Assembly (NCBI GenBank): GCA_017404985.1
Contig: JAFRBK010000027.1
Location: 1 to 64,000, forward strand
Source: Clostridia bacterium
GTDB lineage: Bacteria; Bacillota; Clostridia; Christensenellales; Aristaeellaceae
Length of the DNA stretch: 64,000 bases
Direction: 5' to 3'
Part shown: piece after piece, positions 7,885 to 17,239 of the stretch
How the letters are laid out: every line of letters starts with the position of its first letter
Numbering within the stretch: the first letter of the stretch is position 1
Notes under the pieces: generated by a model
Told to the model about the DNA's origin: nothing
Database searches by the model: none
Seen by the model: only the letters and a program-made list of their open reading frames with translations
Program-made: the position numbers and the translations under genes

Positions 7885-7948
7885 AGGGGAGTCCTCCTTT
7901 CGGGGCAATCGGGGCGATCAGGGCGATCGCAATCATCAGGGCAAGCAT
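7823..7948 (-). CDS. Possible 41-codon leader ORF upstream of and overlapping the mgtC-like start
   Basis: An ATG at 7948-7946 overlaps the antiporter stop (TGATG) and opens a 41-codon frame ending at 7823. It encodes a hydrophobic N-terminus (MLALMIAIALIAPIAPKGG) with two Ile-Ala-Pro repeats. The frame runs through the ribosome-binding site and first codons of the mgtC-like gene in a different frame. There is no ribosome-binding site of its own, so translation would depend on coupling. It may be only a chance frame. Confidence 0.22.
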   Translation of the reverse strand: MLALMIAIALIAPIAPKGGLPCVFSFIVYGSVGSSAWPLVR

Positions 7949-9396
7949 CAGAAGATACGGTTTCGGGGCTTTCGCCGCTGCATGGCAAACTGCTGATAAT
8001 AATCTTCGGCAGCCTCGGTAAAGGCGCGTTCGTTTTCGTTTTCGGTATGGGCGGGGAGCTCGCTCTGGATTTTCTGAATCCGCTCGATCAGCAGTTCCAC
8101 CTCCGTTTTCTTTTCGCCGTCCGGGCCGACTTCGGGGACCGGCGCGATGGATTCCAGCTGATTGGAATAGGAGCCGGAGAGATACAGGGAGAGCTTGGCG
8201 GTTCCGGGACCAATCAGCTCATAAAGCACGCTGGAAGACAGGATGATGGTTTCCAGCGCGTGGCCCGCTTCGCCGCCCAACTCCCGGGCGCCCAGGGCCG
8301 CAAGGCCGATGGCGACGCCCGCCTGGGGAATCAGGGCGAGGCCGAGATAACGCGTCGTTTTTTCAGGCTTGCCGGCCAGGCGGCAGCCGGTGAAGGCCCC
8401 CAGATACTTGCCCATGATGCGGACGAAGAAATACACGACGCCGATGACCAAAAGCGGCACGGAACCGATATTTTCCGAGGCGCCGACCAGGGAACCCAGA
8501 TCAAAGGAAACGCCACTGCGGACAAAGAAGAGCAGCAGAATCGGGGGACTGAAATAGTTCAGCTGGCGGAAAAGCCGCTCATCTTCCGTGATATTGATGT
8601 AAACTGTCCCCATGGCCATGCAGCCCAGCAGGGGAGAAACACCCCACACGGTGCAGAGACCGCAGAAGGAAAAGAGCAGAGCGATGGCGATGATCAGCCG
8701 GTTGTCCGTGCTGCGCTTGCTGTTCATAAACAGCTTCAGCAGGAGGCCGAAGAGGCAGCCGACCAGCAGCATCAGGATGTTTTTCCCCAGGGGAACGAGC
8801 ACGCCAGAAATCTGGAAGCCGCCGCTGGAGAGCATGGCCGTGGCCAGGGAGATCGCGACGGAATACAGCACCAGGCCGACCACGTCATCCAGGGCAACGA
8901 CCTGCAGGAGGGTATCCACAAAATCGCCCTTAGCCCCGGTCTGGCGGATGGTCATAATCGTGGAGGCAGGCGCGGTGGCGGTCGCCAGCGCCCCGAGCAC
9001 CACCGAGAAGGGGAAGGACAGGCCGAGCACCAGGAAACAGGCCAGGAAGACCAGAATCGCGGCGCCGACGGACTCGAGCACCGTGATGGTGATCACCTTG
9101 GCCCCGTTTTTCTTCAGGGCGGAGAGACGGAAAAACTCCCCGGTGCTGAAGGCGATGAAGGCAAGGGCGATATCCGGCAGGAAGCCCATGCCTTCGACGA
9201 CCCGCGGCGGGATCAGGTTCAGGCAGAAGGGTCCCATCAGGATTCCGCCGACAATATACGCCGTCACATTCGGGAGGCGCAGCTTTTTAGTGACCCGGGT
9301 CATCAGGAAACCGACGGCCAGCATCAGGGCGATGGCAATAATTGTTACTGCGACGGAGGAATCTTCATTGTTTACCCAGTTCATCCAGAACGGCAC
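7948..9396 (-). CDS. Cation:proton antiporter (CPA2/KefB-like)
   Basis: This is a 482-residue membrane transporter with about 12 predicted membrane segments exchanging Na+ or K+ for H+. Recognisable CPA2 features are NVTAYIVGGILMGPF, then IALAFIAFSTGEFF, then ATATAPASTIMTIRQTGAKG (discontinuous-helix region) followed by VVALDDVVGLVLYS, the paired acidic residues used for ion binding. The last 80 residues are hydrophilic and cytoplasmic; there is no TrkA-N domain. Start is GTG 9396, with AAGGAGG 6 nt upstream; the ATG four bases further up overlaps that site. A promoter is at 9454-9482. Which cation it carries is not clear. Confidence 0.88.
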   Translation of the reverse strand: MPFWMNWVNNEDSSVAVTIIAIALMLAVGFLMTRVTKKLRLPNVTAYIVGGILMGPFCLNLIPPRVVEGMGFLPDIALAFIAFSTGEFFRLSALKKNGAKVITITVLESVGAAILVFLACFLVLGLSFPFSVVLGALATATAPASTIMTIRQTGAKGDFVDTLLQVVALDDVVGLVLYSVAISLATAMLSSGGFQISGVLVPLGKNILMLLVGCLFGLLLKLFMNSKRSTDNRLIIAIALLFSFCGLCTVWGVSPLLGCMAMGTVYINITEDERLFRQLNYFSPPILLLFFVRSGVSFDLGSLVGASENIGSVPLLVIGVVYFFVRIMGKYLGAFTGCRLAGKPEKTTRYLGLALIPQAGVAIGLAALGARELGGEAGHALETIILSSSVLYELIGPGTAKLSLYLSGSYSNQLESIAPVPEVGPDGEKKTEVELLIERIQKIQSELPAHTENENERAFTEAAEDYYQQFAMQRRKPRNRIF

Positions 9397-9453
9397 AGGC
9401 ATCCTCCTTTTCGGACGGATTCCGAATATCATCTATATGGTCTCAGTGAAGGC

Positions 9454-9482
9454 ATTATACACTTTTTTTTGGTTTTTCACAA
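9454..9482 (-). promoter_or_regulatory. Promoter for the antiporter-mgtC unit
   Basis: On the minus strand TTGTGA (9482-9477) and TATAAT (9459-9454) are 17 nt apart, with an A-rich spacer. It is divergent from the promoter at 9513-9541, 31 bp away. Confidence 0.75.
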
Positions 9483-9512
9483 CCGACAGGCCACATAAAA
9501 GCGATTTCACAG

Positions 9513-9541
9513 TTGCAATTTCATGCCGCGGGTGATATACT
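9513..9541 (+). promoter_or_regulatory. Promoter for the first ABC importer operon
   Basis: TTGCAA (9513-9518), 17 nt, TATACT (9536-9541). The ATG of the binding-protein gene is 59 nt downstream. Confidence 0.8.
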
Positions 9542-9599
9542 TTCACTAACAAAAAATGGATGGAGAATCCATCACAAACACACATAAGGAGGGTTTCCC

Positions 9600-10628
9600 A
9601 TGAAGAAACTGGTTGCTTTGTTTCTGGCGCTTGTTATGGTGATGAGCGTGTCCCTGGCGATGGCGGATGAAGACCGCGTGCTGAATATCTGCACGCCCAA
9701 CAGCGACGGGCTTCGTTCCATTTATCCGCTGTTCGAAGAAGAGACCGGCATCAAGATCAATTCCGAATCCCTGGGGACCGGCGACTGCATGGCCCGGATC
9801 AAGGCTGAGAAGGAACAGGAATACTGCTCTTTCGACCTGATGTACGGCGGCAGCCTGGCCAACTATGTGGCCAATGCGGACCTGTTCCAGGACTACTATT
9901 CTCCGGAAGATGACCAGCTGATGGAAGCATACCGCAACACCCGCGGCTTCTGCACCAACTACACCGTCGATGGCAGCGTGCTGCTCGTGAACGATGACCT
10001 GCTGAAGGAACTGGGCATCGAAGTGAAGGGATATGCCGACCTGCTTCAGCCCGCTCTGAAGGGCAAGATCGTGTCCGCCGATCCTTCCGCTTCCTCTTCC
10101 GCCTTCTGCCAGCTGACCAACTGGCTGCTGGTGATGGGCGAAGGCGATACCCCCGAAGCGCGCTATGAAAGCGACGCTGCCTGGAAGTTCACGGAAGACC
10201 TGCTGAAGGGCCAGGATGTGAAGATTACCTCTTCTTCCTCCGCTGTTTACAAGGGAGTTATCAATGGCGAATATGCTGTGGGCCTGACCTACGAAGACCC
10301 CTGCGTCACCATGATCAAGGATGGCGCCACCAATGTCCATATTGTATATCCCGTGGAAGGCACCGTGTTCCTGCCCGCACAGATCGGTATCCCAAAGAAC
10401 TGCAAAAACCTGGAAGAAGCCCAGGCGTTTGTGGACTTCATGCTCTCCGAAAAGGCGCAGAAGTTCCTGGCCGAGCAGACCACCAGCCGTGCCATCCGCC
10501 CCGTGGAATACACGAACGACGTGATGACTCCCCTGGACAACATCACGCTGGCCTATGAAGACAGCAACTATGTGATCGCGCACACGGAAGAACTCAAGAC
10601 CCGTGTCGGCGACATCATGAACAAGTAA
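9600..10628 (+). CDS. ABC importer substrate-binding protein (Fe3+/polyamine type)
   Basis: The protein has 342 residues. A signal peptide (MKKLVALFLALVMVMS, cleavage near AMA-D at residue 22) lacks a lipobox cysteine. The mature part reads like the periplasmic-binding type 2 fold of the FbpA/AfuA and PotD groups: VLNICTPNSDGLRSIYPLFEEETG at the start and FDLMYGGSLANYVANADLFQDY further on. Following genes encode a matching ATPase and double permease, so this is a complete importer. Candidate ligands are ferric iron, a phosphonate-like anion or a polyamine; no iron-ligand tyrosine pair can be assigned with certainty. AAGGAGG lies 8 nt before the ATG. A terminator-like hairpin separates it from the ATPase gene. 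Confidence 0.85.
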   Translation: MKKLVALFLALVMVMSVSLAMADEDRVLNICTPNSDGLRSIYPLFEEETGIKINSESLGTGDCMARIKAEKEQEYCSFDLMYGGSLANYVANADLFQDYYSPEDDQLMEAYRNTRGFCTNYTVDGSVLLVNDDLLKELGIEVKGYADLLQPALKGKIVSADPSASSSAFCQLTNWLLVMGEGDTPEARYESDAAWKFTEDLLKGQDVKITSSSSAVYKGVINGEYAVGLTYEDPCVTMIKDGATNVHIVYPVEGTVFLPAQIGIPKNCKNLEEAQAFVDFMLSEKAQKFLAEQTTSRAIRPVEYTNDVMTPLDNITLAYEDSNYVIAHTEELKTRVGDIMNK

Positions 10629-10645
10629 AGCAATCGGAGTTCACA

Positions 10646-10685
10646 CGGTGCGCAATCGGGACAACCGGTTGCGCACCGGCATTTT
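10646..10685 (+). terminator. Attenuating terminator between binding-protein and ATPase genes
   Basis: CGGTGCGCAA (10646-10655) pairs with TTGCGCACCG (10669-10678), followed by GCATTTTA. The T tract is short, so partial read-through is likely. This would leave more binding-protein mRNA than transporter mRNA. Confidence 0.7.
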
Positions 10686-10752
10686 ATGGACATTCAGCCC
10701 GCGTCGGCGCGAAGCCTGCGGATCATCAATATCAGGAAAGGGTTAATGAAAA

Positions 10753-11856
10753 ATGAGCGTCAGCATCAATTTTGACCATGTGGTGAAGCGGTACAAAGAG
10801 GTAACCGTGATTCCGGACCTGTCCCTGCAGGTGAAGGAAGGGGAATTCTTCACGCTGCTCGGCCCCTCCGGCTGCGGCAAAACAACCCTGCTTCGCATGG
10901 TAGCAGGCTTCAACAGCATTGAGGGAGGAACGATTTCTTTCGATTCCCAGGTGATCAATGATATTGCGCCGGCAAAAAGAAATATCGGCATGGTGTTCCA
11001 GAACTATGCTGTGTTTCCGCATATGTCGGTTCGGAAGAATGTTGAGTTCGGCCTGAAAAACCGAAAGATTCCGAAGGACGAGATCAAAAAACGGGTGGAC
11101 GAAATTCTGGAAACAGTCCGGATCGCGGAATATGCCGAACGCCTGCCGGAACGCCTTTCCGGCGGACAGCAGCAGCGCGTGGCACTGGCCCGTGCCATCG
11201 TGATCAAGCCGAACCTGCTGCTGATGGATGAGCCGCTGTCCAACCTGGATGCGAAGCTGCGCATTGAAATGCGGAACGCCATCAAGCAGATCCAGAACGA
11301 AGTGGGCATTACGACGATTTACGTGACCCATGACCAGGAAGAAGCCATGGCCGTATCGGACCGAATCGCTGTGATGAACCTGGGTGTGATCCAGCATGTA
11401 TCCACGCCGAAATCCATTTACCAGCGGCCGAACAACCTGTTTGTGGCGAACTTCATCGGGCACAGCAACACACTGAAGGCAAAAGCGGACATCTCCGGCC
11501 GGAAACTGGTGTTTGAGAACGGATATGCCCTCCAATACGACGGATTTGCCGACGACGCTGCGGACGGCGAGGTCAAGGTTTCCGTCCGGCCGGAGGAATT
11601 CATTATCCGGAAGGAAGATGAGCCGGGTGTGCCTGCTACTGTGAAATCCAGTATTTTCCTGGGACTGATGACCACATACTTTGTGGAACTGTTCTCCGGC
11701 GAAACAGTGGAAATCACCGACGTCAGCTCTATTTCAAGCATTATTCCAAACGGAACAAAAGTCAGCCTGGACTTTGAATCGGAGAAGATCAACATCTTCA
11801 TGCCGGACGGCACCAGGAGCCTGACAAAGGGGGTTCAGAATGATGCGTACGCCTAA
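10753..11856 (+). CDS. ABC importer ATP-binding protein (FbpC/PotA-like)
   Basis: The 367-residue ATPase energises the importer encoded around it. Walker A is LLGPSGCGKTT near residue 36, the Q-loop is VFQNYAVFPHM, the signature is LSGGQQQRVALARA, Walker B is LLLMDEPLSNLDAK, and the switch His is in YVTHDQEEAM. The C-terminal 120 residues form a TOBE-type regulatory domain (VSVRPEEFIIR). Length and domain order fit the Fe3+/polyamine importer class. The end overlaps the permease start by 17 nt, indicating translational coupling. Confidence 0.92.
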   Translation: MSVSINFDHVVKRYKEVTVIPDLSLQVKEGEFFTLLGPSGCGKTTLLRMVAGFNSIEGGTISFDSQVINDIAPAKRNIGMVFQNYAVFPHMSVRKNVEFGLKNRKIPKDEIKKRVDEILETVRIAEYAERLPERLSGGQQQRVALARAIVIKPNLLLMDEPLSNLDAKLRIEMRNAIKQIQNEVGITTIYVTHDQEEAMAVSDRIAVMNLGVIQHVSTPKSIYQRPNNLFVANFIGHSNTLKAKADISGRKLVFENGYALQYDGFADDAADGEVKVSVRPEEFIIRKEDEPGVPATVKSSIFLGLMTTYFVELFSGETVEITDVSSISSIIPNGTKVSLDFESEKINIFMPDGTRSLTKGVQNDAYA

Positions 11857-13840
11857 AGTCCGGTCCCGGAAGACGGGTTTTATGATCCTCGGCATCGCGC
11901 TGCTGGTGCTGGGCATCGTGCTCGGCGCGCTGGGGCTGATGGGCCGGAGCCAGGCGGATTACTATGCCCGAAAGGTGAAGCTTTCCGAGGGCGAATGGAT
12001 TGACTATGCCACCGGAAAGAAAACCGTGGAGCCCCTGACAGAGGAAGATTACAAGGGCCGCAACCTGAATGCATCCGGGAAAGCCAAGCAAACGCTGAAC
12101 GAGCAGCTGGAAAAGGTGACTGACCTGGACAAGGTGATCATGCCATACCGCTATCCGTTCCTGATTGCCGGCATTCTGATGGTACTGGCCGGCGCATGGA
12201 TTCTGATTTCCCATGATGTGTGGCCGATGATCACCGTTCTGGCCATTATCTTTTATCTGGTATTCCTGATGTATCCGCTGTATATGCTGCTGCGGCAGGC
12301 GCTGATCAACAGCGAAGGGCACCTTTCCTTCGAAGTATATGAAAAAATCTTCAGCCGCGCATACTACAGCAACGCCATCTGGCACTCCCTGCTGATTTCC
12401 GCGGTTGTGACGCTGGTATCGGTACTGATTGCCACGCCGATGGCCTACATCATGTCCACGATGAAAATCAGGGGCGCCGGGGCGCTGCAGATTCTGATTC
12501 TGGTTTCCTCCATGTCCGCACCCTTTATCGGCGCTTATGCATGGATCCAGCTATGCGGGCGCAACGGCATTGTGACCAACCTGCTGGCCCAGATCGGGAT
12601 TAACCTGGGAGACATCTACGGGTTCAAGGGCTGCGTTATCGTGATGAGTTTCCAGCTGTACAGCCTGGTATTCATGTTCATCTCCGGCGCTTTCAAGAGC
12701 ATGGACAACAGCCTGATCGAGGCTTGCGAAAGCCTGGGCTGTTCCGGCCTGAAGAAGGTTTTCAAGGTGGTTCTGCCCCTGATGCTGCCGACTCTGCTGG
12801 CCGGCGCGCTGCTGGTGTTCATGCGTGCTTTTGCCGACTACGGCACGCCGATGCTGATCGGAGAAAACTACATTACCCTGCCGGTACTCGTATACAAGGA
12901 ATTTTTCAGCGAAATCGGCGGATCGGAGAACCTGGCGGCATCGATTTCCATCATCGCCATCATCATCACTACCAGCGTTTTCCTGCTGCAGAAGTACATT
13001 TCCAACAGGAAAGTATTCTCCATCAGCGCGCTGCACCCGGTCGAAGCCCAGAAAGCCCACGGATGGCGCAACGTGCTGGCGCACGTCTACTGCTATGTGA
13101 TGGTCGGCATCGCGATTATGCCCCAGTGCCTGGTTATCTTCAATTCCTTCCGCAACACCAGCGGACGCATGTTTGCGCCTGGGTTCTCGCTGAAGAGCTA
13201 TGCGGAAGCCTTTGAAACGGTGAGCCATTCCATCTGGATGACCTATCTGATGTCTACCATTTCCATTGTCTTCATCGTGGCGATCGCTTGCATGATTGCC
13301 TACCTGGTGGTGCGCCGCAGGAACTTCTTCAACGCGACGGTTGACGTCATGAGCATGTTCCCGGAGACCGTGGCCGGTTCCATCCTGGGCATCGCGCTGC
13401 TGACGGCCTTCAACAAACGGCCGCTGCTGCTCTCCGGCGGCATGTTCATCATGATTCTGAGCTATGTGATCCGAAGGCTGCCCTATACGATCCGATCCTC
13501 GGCGGCCATTCTGCGCAATATCCCGCTGTCCATTGAAGAGGCGGCCATCAGCCTGGGAACCAGCAATACCAAGACCTTCTTCAAAGTGACGACACCGATG
13601 ATGATGCCCGGCGTGGTGTCCGGCGCCATTCTGAGCTGGATCATGATCATTACGGAATTGTCCACATCCATTATTCTGTATAATCCTTCCACGAAGACCA
13701 TGACGCTGGAAATCTACAGCCAGGTGATCCGCGGAAACGACGGCGTGGCTTCGGCCATCTCGGCCATCCTGACATTCTCCACGGTGATTGCCCTTGCACT
13801 GTTCTTCAAGATCAGCGGCAAGAAGGAGATTACCATGTAG
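11840..13840 (+). CDS. ABC importer permease, two fused MetI-type domains
   Basis: This 666-residue inner-membrane protein contains both permease halves in one chain, as in FbpB-type ferric importers. Each half has the EAA coupling loop: EACESLGCSGLKKVFKVVLP near residue 293 and EEAAISLGTSNTKTFFKV near residue 567. Ahead of the first half is an extra part: a membrane helix (GIALLVLGIVLGALGLMG), about 80 hydrophilic residues (YYARKVKLSEGEWIDYATGK onward) and another helix. This N-terminal part is not needed for a MetI domain. ATG 11840 or 11843 follows AAAGGGGG. Substrate is as uncertain as for the binding protein. Confidence 0.88.
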   Translation: MMRTPKVRSRKTGFMILGIALLVLGIVLGALGLMGRSQADYYARKVKLSEGEWIDYATGKKTVEPLTEEDYKGRNLNASGKAKQTLNEQLEKVTDLDKVIMPYRYPFLIAGILMVLAGAWILISHDVWPMITVLAIIFYLVFLMYPLYMLLRQALINSEGHLSFEVYEKIFSRAYYSNAIWHSLLISAVVTLVSVLIATPMAYIMSTMKIRGAGALQILILVSSMSAPFIGAYAWIQLCGRNGIVTNLLAQIGINLGDIYGFKGCVIVMSFQLYSLVFMFISGAFKSMDNSLIEACESLGCSGLKKVFKVVLPLMLPTLLAGALLVFMRAFADYGTPMLIGENYITLPVLVYKEFFSEIGGSENLAASISIIAIIITTSVFLLQKYISNRKVFSISALHPVEAQKAHGWRNVLAHVYCYVMVGIAIMPQCLVIFNSFRNTSGRMFAPGFSLKSYAEAFETVSHSIWMTYLMSTISIVFIVAIACMIAYLVVRRRNFFNATVDVMSMFPETVAGSILGIALLTAFNKRPLLLSGGMFIMILSYVIRRLPYTIRSSAAILRNIPLSIEEAAISLGTSNTKTFFKVTTPMMMPGVVSGAILSWIMIITELSTSIILYNPSTKTMTLEIYSQVIRGNDGVASAISAILTFSTVIALALFFKISGKKEITM

Positions 13841-13870
13841 ACCCTGCCGGTTCGGCATGATAACAAGAAA

Positions 13871-13906
13871 GCGGGCTTCCCGATGGACGGGAAGCCCGCA
13901 GTTTTT
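13871..13906. terminator. Intrinsic terminator between convergent genes
   Basis: GCGGGCTTCCCG (13871-13882) and CGGGAAGCCCGC (13888-13899) form a 12-bp perfect stem followed by AGTTTTT on the + strand. It ends the importer operon and may also serve galM from the other side, where the T tract is weaker. Confidence 0.9.
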
Positions 13907-13919
13907 CTGCTGCCGTGAA

Positions 13920-14987
13920 TCAGTCATCCGCGCGGAAGGCGTAGATGGTGGTGGTGTCATATTTCTGGCCGGGGCGGAGGATCGTCGTGCCGGGGAAATT
14001 CGGATGGTTGGGGTCATCCGGGCAATGCTGGGTTTCCAGGCAGAAGCCGGAATACTTGCCGTAATCCGCGCCATCCTTGCCGCCCTTGATATCGGTCGTG
14101 CAGGCAGTATAGAGCTGGATCGCGGGCTGGTCGGTGATGACTTCCATGTAGCGGCCGGAGTCCTCATGATACACGCTGGCGGCGATGCCGACAGACTCGC
14201 CCTTGCGGAGAACAAAGTTATGGTCATACCCGCCAGCGGGGATCATCTGGGGGCAGGTTTCATACACATCCAGGCCTTCGCCCAGCTCCAGCCCGTCCCG
14301 CAGGTCCAGGGGCGTACCGACCACAGGCATATAGTCGCCGGTGGGGATCAGACCGCTGTCCACCTTTGTGATCACATCCGCTTCGATGGCCACGACATGA
14401 TCCTTCACCGTGCCGTGGTTATGCCCGGCCAGGTTGAAGTAGGTGTGGTTGGTCAGGTTGCAGAGGGTGGGCTTGTCGGTTGTAGCTTCGTAACGGATGA
14501 TCAGGTCGCACATATCATTCCAGGTGTAGGTGACGGTGACATCCAGGTTGCCGGGGTAGTTTTCCTCTCCGTCAGGAGAGATACGATGGAAAGAGACGGA
14601 ATCTTCATGGTCGCCTTCCTTCGCCGTGCCGGTCCAGAAACGGGCGGCAAAGCCCCGGTTCCCGCCGTGCAGGTGGTTGATTCCATGATCGTTCAGCGCG
14701 ACCTGATAGGGGATGCCGTCAATGCTGAATTTGCCGGCGCAGATGCGGTTGCCATAGCGGCCGACGGTATCGCCGAAACAACCATGGGGGCCGATATACC
14801 GGTCCAGCGAATCAAAGCCCAGGGCAACATCATCCAAATTGCCGCCGGCATCGGGAACGATGATGGAGGTAAGGATGGCTCCCCATTCCATGACGGAAAC
14901 GGAGGCACCCATGGCATTGGTCATTGTGAAAAGATGGACATCATTTCCTTCAGGTGATTTTCCCCAGACTATGGATTTTACGGACAT
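13920..14987 (-). CDS. galM: Aldose 1-epimerase (mutarotase)
   Basis: This cytoplasmic enzyme interconverts alpha and beta anomers of galactose, glucose and other aldoses. The 355-residue length is normal. Family marks are a GRYGNRICAGKFSIDG block, the substrate His in NDHGINHLHGG, the second catalytic His in LTNHTYFNLAGH, and the C-terminal Glu in FCLETQHCPDDPNHP. It overlaps the upstream rmuC by 10 nt and ends the ybaB-recR-rmuC-galM run. The galactokinase at 54962 would use its product, although the genes are 40 kb apart. Confidence 0.94.
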   Translation of the reverse strand: MSVKSIVWGKSPEGNDVHLFTMTNAMGASVSVMEWGAILTSIIVPDAGGNLDDVALGFDSLDRYIGPHGCFGDTVGRYGNRICAGKFSIDGIPYQVALNDHGINHLHGGNRGFAARFWTGTAKEGDHEDSVSFHRISPDGEENYPGNLDVTVTYTWNDMCDLIIRYEATTDKPTLCNLTNHTYFNLAGHNHGTVKDHVVAIEADVITKVDSGLIPTGDYMPVVGTPLDLRDGLELGEGLDVYETCPQMIPAGGYDHNFVLRKGESVGIAASVYHEDSGRYMEVITDQPAIQLYTACTTDIKGGKDGADYGKYSGFCLETQHCPDDPNHPNFPGTTILRPGQKYDTTTIYAFRADD

Positions 14988-16303
14988 ATCGGATTCTCCT
15001 CTCTGATTGATGATTCTCTGACAGACGTTTCTTCCTGGATGGATTCATCTTCCTTTATTGTAAGGGATTGGGGCAGAAAGTCAAGCGGTGGATTTTCGGC
15101 CGGTTTACCTGTTTCCAGGCCGGAAAGCCTGCGCTGGATCGTCCGCGTGCGTGAAACGGCGGAATCGATGGATTCGCCGGCCTGGTTCAGCCGGTGGCGG
15201 GTGGTTTCCAGCATTTCCGCAAAACGGGTGAAATCGGTTTTAATAATCCCGAGCAGCTTGAAAACCTCTCCGCTGCGCCGCTCAATAGCCAGCGTCCGGA
15301 AACCCATCTGCAGCGCGTTCAACATGGCGGAGAAAGTACCCGGGCCGGCCACAGTCACTCGGTACTCCCTCTGCAGGGTTTCCACCAGGCCCGGCGCCTG
15401 CAGCGTCTCGGCATACAGCCCTTCCACCGGCAGGAACATGATGGCGAAATCTGCGGTATAAGGCGGGGAAATATATTTCTCGGCGATTTTTTTCGCCTCC
15501 GCTTTCAGCCGCTGCTGCAGGGCTTTGCGGGCTGCTTCGGCGGCTGCCGCGTTTCTGGCCTGGGCGGCATCAACCAGGCGGAGATAATCCTCCTGGGGAA
15601 ACTTGCTGTCCACTGGCAGATAAACCGTTCCGCCGGAACGGTCCGGCAGAAGGACCGCGAATTCCACCCGCTCCGGGGAGCCCGGGACCACGGCGACGTT
15701 CTCCTCATACTGGCCGGGGGCAAGAACCTGGCGGATCAGCGAGCCCAGCTGCATTTCGCCCCAGATGCCGCGGGTTTTGACATTCGTGAGCACCTTTTTC
15801 AGGTCGCCCACTCCTGCGGCCAGCGTATGCATTTCGCCCAGCCCTTTGTAGACGGATTCCAGCCTTTCCGAAACCTGGGCAAAGCTGGCATCCAGCTTTT
15901 TATCCAGGCTTTCGGAAAGCTTGCTTTCAACGGTTTTCCGCATCTCAGCCAGCTGGCGTTCGTTTTCCAGCCGCAGGTCATTGATCCGTTCTTCCTGATT
16001 CCGGGTGGAGAGAAGCACCTGACGCTGCATGCTTTCCAGCAGGGCGGACTGGCTCTGGCCCATCTGGGACAGGGTGCTCATCAGGTTCTGATTCACATTG
16101 TAGAGGGATTCAGCGGTTTCGTCATGTTGGGCATCCAGCTCATCAAGCAGTTCACTGCTGAGCTTTTTCATGGCCAGTTCCTGATTCAGGCGGTCCGTTT
16201 CTATCTGATGACGCTGGTCCCGCTGGCGGAACAGAAGGATACCGAGGAGCACCAGGCAGCCCAAAAGCATCACGAGCTCCAGCAAGGGCAGCCAATCGCT
16301 CAT
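14978..16303 (-). CDS. rmuC: DNA recombination protein RmuC
   Basis: RmuC limits inversions at short inverted repeats and has a restriction-endonuclease-like core. The 441-residue chain starts with a membrane helix ([19 protein letters not shown]). A long coiled coil to about residue 150 follows, then the conserved RmuC domain: [32 protein letters not shown] and [12 protein letters not shown]. The start ATG overlaps the recR stop (ATGA), so the pair is translationally coupled. The last 50 residues are Glu/Ser-rich and variable. Confidence 0.94.
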   Translation of the reverse strand: MSDWLPLLELVMLLGCLVLLGILLFRQRDQRHQIETDRLNQELAMKKLSSELLDELDAQHDETAESLYNVNQNLMSTLSQMGQSQSALLESMQRQVLLSTRNQEERINDLRLENERQLAEMRKTVESKLSESLDKKLDASFAQVSERLESVYKGLGEMHTLAAGVGDLKKVLTNVKTRGIWGEMQLGSLIRQVLAPGQYEENVAVVPGSPERVEFAVLLPDRSGGTVYLPVDSKFPQEDYLRLVDAAQARNAAAAEAARKALQQRLKAEAKKIAEKYISPPYTADFAIMFLPVEGLYAETLQAPGLVETLQREYRVTVAGPGTFSAMLNALQMGFRTLAIERRSGEVFKLLGIIKTDFTRFAEMLETTRHRLNQAGESIDSAVSRTRTIQRRLSGLETGKPAENPPLDFLPQSLTIKEDESIQEETSVRESSIREENPICP

Positions 16304-16899
16304 ACCTCCCGCCGTCCTTCCATGGCTTTGAGCAGGGTTACTTCATCCGTATACTCCAGATCGCCACCAACGGGCACGCCATGGGCAATCCGGGTGCAGC
16401 GGACGCCGAGGGGCTTCAGCAGCCGGGCCAGGTAGGACGCGGTGGCTTCCCCTTCAACATCGGGATTGGTGGCCAGAATAACCTCAGTGACATTCTCCGT
16501 CTGCAGGCGGGAGAGCAGCTCCCGGATGTGGATATCATCGGGACCGATACCGTCCATTGGGGACAGCGTGCCGTGAAGCACATGGTAAAGCCCGCTGTAC
16601 TCATGCATCCGCTCGATGGCTGCCACGTCCCGGGGATCCCGGACCACGCAGATCTGGCCGTTATGACGTTCCTGATTGGCACAGACGGCGCAGATTTCGC
16701 CCGCGGCATAGTTGCCGCAGACGGAGCAGAAGCGGATCGCCTTCCGTCCCTCCCACAGGGCAACGGACAGGCTGCGCACATCCTCCAGCGGCATGGACGC
16801 AATGAAATAAGCCAGCCGCTGGGCCGTCTTGGGGCCGATACCCGGAAGGCGGCTCAGCTCGGCGGACATGGTCAGGATTGGTTCAATTATGCCGCTCAT
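16300..16899 (-). CDS. recR: Recombination mediator protein RecR
   Basis: RecR acts with RecF/RecO in gap repair and RecA loading. The chain has 199 residues, as expected. It shows an N-terminal helix-hairpin-helix ([19 protein letters not shown]), a zinc finger with four cysteines ([16 protein letters not shown]), a Toprim core ([20 protein letters not shown]) and the C-terminal [20 protein letters not shown] use ATG 16899, one base after the ybaB stop; the five extra upstream codons overlap ybaB and are not needed. Confidence 0.96.
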   Translation of the reverse strand: MSGIIEPILTMSAELSRLPGIGPKTAQRLAYFIASMPLEDVRSLSVALWEGRKAIRFCSVCGNYAAGEICAVCANQERHNGQICVVRDPRDVAAIERMHEYSGLYHVLHGTLSPMDGIGPDDIHIRELLSRLQTENVTEVILATNPDVEGEATASYLARLLKPLGVRCTRIAHGVPVGGDLEYTDEVTLLKAMEGRREV

Positions 16900-16900
16900 C

Positions 16901-17239
16901 TCAGAACAGACCACCCATTCCGGGAGCCATGCGGTTCATTGCTTCCTCGCGGGCTTCCTCGCCCTTGCGCAACGCCTCATTGACGGCGGCAGTAATCAGA
17001 TCCTGAAGCATTTCGATATCATCGGGATCGACGACCTGGGGATCAATGGCAATGGAAGTGATTTCCCGCTTGCCGGATACTTTGACGGTGACCATGCCGC
17101 CGCCGGCTGTGGCTTCATATTCCGCCTCGTCCAGCTTATCCTGTGCTTCCTGCATCTGCTGCTGCATTTTCTGCGCCTGGCGCATCAGCTGCTGCATGTT
17201 GGCTCCACCGCCGAAGCCTCCGAAATTTTGTCTACCCAT
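16901..17239 (-). CDS. YbaB/EbfC family nucleoid-associated protein
   Basis: This is a 112-residue DNA-binding protein that in other bacteria coats DNA as a small dimer. It has the family's start ([12 protein letters not shown], then Met/Gln-rich [19 protein letters not shown]) and the core [21 protein letters not shown]. The ybaB-recR pairing is widely conserved, usually with dnaX directly upstream; dnaX is absent here. AGGAGG precedes the ATG. A 209-bp intergenic segment with inverted repeats lies upstream. Confidence 0.92.
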   Translation of the reverse strand: MGRQNFGGFGGGANMQQLMRQAQKMQQQMQEAQDKLDEAEYEATAGGGMVTVKVSGKREITSIAIDPQVVDPDDIEMLQDLITAAVNEALRKGEEAREEAMNRMAPGMGGLF

